Shown here: positions 6,874 to 7,261 of the stretch, in pieces
Layout of the letters: every line of letters begins with the position of its first letter
How positions within the stretch are numbered: position 1 is the first letter of the stretch
Source of the DNA: Betaproteobacteria bacterium
Lineage (GTDB): Bacteria > Pseudomonadota > Gammaproteobacteria > Burkholderiales > Rhodocyclaceae
DNA: 7,261 bases
NCBI GenBank assembly: GCA_025997075.1
Contig: BNUC01000165.1
Location: forward strand, 1 to 7,261
Direction: 5' to 3'
The notes under the pieces: model-generated
Database searches by the model: none
What the model was told of the DNA's origin: nothing
What the model saw: the letters and a program-made list of their open reading frames with translations, nothing else
Program-made: the position numbers and the translations under genes

Positions 6874-7143
6874 TCATCTGATCCCTGTCCCCTGCGCCGC
6901 GTGCGTTTCAACCCATTCGCGCAGGGCGTTGTCCATGCGCGTCTGCCAGCCGCGCCCGGTCGCGCGGAAAGCCGCCAGCACGTCGGGGCTGTACCGTATC
7001 GCCACCTGCTCCTTTTTCGGGCGCTTGTTCGGGCCACGCGTGGGAATACGCCCTATCGTCACCCCATTTTGCTTCAGCGCCGCGCCCTCCCAATCGGCGG
7101 CCCGTGTCGCCGGACTGTCTTCGTCGTGCCGTATTGTTGTGGT
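6874..7143 (-). pseudogene. BrnA-family type II antitoxin remnant, 5' truncated by an insertion sequence
   Basis: The minus-strand frame is open from a TAG at 7144-7146 down to a TGA at 6874. Its core (PKKEQVAIRYSPDVLAAF followed by RATGRGWQTRMDNALREWVETH) matches BrnA antitoxins: a basic stretch, then a ribbon-helix-helix-like fold with the GxGWQTRxNxALR signature. The preceding residues (IRHDEDSPATRAADWEGAAL) resemble the acidic N-terminal part of the family, but no ATG or GTG occurs before the GTG at 7060-7062, which has no clear ribosome binding site. The likely native start was a short distance further right and has been replaced by insertion-sequence DNA. A 62-residue product from GTG 7062 is possible but would lack the N-terminal region. 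BrnA normally neutralises the RNase toxin BrnT from the same operon and represses it; no BrnT is visible here. The final residues (AAQGTGIR) derive from the adjacent repeat. Confidence 0.65.
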
Positions 7144-7164
7144 CTAATTTCCTCGGACAGGAAG

Positions 7165-7184
7165 ATAGGTGGAAAATCACCTAT
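7165..7184 (+). other. Hairpin in the insertion-sequence leader
   Basis: ATAGGTG and CACCTAT form a perfect 7-bp stem around a GAAAAT loop, ending just before the AGGAG ribosome binding site (7187-7191) of the transposase. In several insertion sequences, leader structures limit transposase made from outside transcripts; whether this one does so is inference. Confidence 0.4.
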
Positions 7185-7197
7185 AGAGGAGAAGAAG

Positions 7198-7261
7198 ATG
7201 AGCCAAACGAGAAGGGTCTTCGACGCGAGCTTCAAGTTGCAGGTTGTGCGGATGATCAAGG
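7198..7261 (+). CDS. Transposase OrfA, N-terminal fragment (IS3-type, cut by window edge)
   Basis: ATG at 7198 follows AGGAG with 6-nt spacing. The 21 visible codons read MSQTRRVFDASFKLQVVRMIK, the typical opening of IS3-family OrfA proteins, whose N-terminal helix-turn-helix starts with 'RRxFxxxFKxxVVxxI'. In this family OrfA binds the element ends, and OrfB, made by frameshifting, supplies the DDE catalytic domain. Only the beginning is present, so subgroup and intactness cannot be judged. Confidence 0.7.
   Translation, partial: MSQTRRVFDASFKLQVVRMIK

Larger units (their letters stand above)
7135..7261 (+). mobile_element. Left end of an insertion sequence, probably IS3 family (partial)
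   Basis: The BrnA-like frame ends abruptly near 7135-7143, and what follows is a short leader and a transposase start. The exact terminus cannot be fixed without the right end; candidate TG starts are at 7135, 7138 and 7140 (TGGTCTAATTTCC). Two small hairpins lie in the leader: TTCCT-CGGAC-AGGAA (7149-7163) and ATAGGTG-GAAAAT-CACCTAT (7165-7184). The element continues past the window edge. Confidence 0.6.

Noticed and set aside
6643..6890. CRISPR-like array
   Set aside because: The repeats are palindromic, nested and unevenly spaced, with no regular spacers of constant length.

Overview
The window looks like a chromosomal segment from a GC-rich proteobacterium, most likely beta- or gammaproteobacterial. 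This is inferred from the GC-rich coding style, an HDOD-domain protein, a BrnA-type antitoxin remnant, and intergenic repeats of the 'GATCCCTGATCCCTG' and 'GTAGGTTGGG...CCCAACCTAC' kinds. No species can be named from the sequence alone.

Layout from left to right. Positions 1-483 are AT-richer and hold no convincing gene, only a perfect 16-bp palindrome. Two minus-strand genes follow: an HDOD-domain signalling protein (484-1341) and, upstream of it, a 1456-residue protein (1470-5840). The large protein joins two BadF/BcrA-type ATP-dependent activase domains, a four-cysteine linker, a DUF2229/HgdB-like module and a second HgdB-like module. It belongs to the little-understood long branch of the 2-hydroxyacyl-CoA dehydratase activase family. 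A 195-bp intergenic region separates it from a divergent TetR-family regulator (6036-6698, plus strand). That region carries three copies of a TGAAC-N3-GTTCA palindrome, one placed against each gene and one between, so the regulator very probably controls itself and the large enzyme.

Positions 6643-6890 form a compact block of nested inverted and direct repeats lying between two convergent reading frames. The C-terminal tails of both the TetR protein and the opposing BrnA-like protein are read from this repeat DNA. The right end holds a BrnA-family antitoxin frame on the minus strand whose 5' end has been removed by a mobile element. The left end of that element and its first transposase codons, probably IS3-family orfA, run off the window at 7261.

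Working model (inference): a TetR repressor, possibly sensing an acyl-CoA or other aromatic or hydrophobic ligand, de-represses a single-chain low-potential electron pump and acceptor. This enzyme would use ATP hydrolysis at a pseudo-dimeric activase to drive electrons into an iron-sulfur cluster of the HgdB-like part. Its substrate is unknown. The HDOD gene downstream may be co-transcribed with it.
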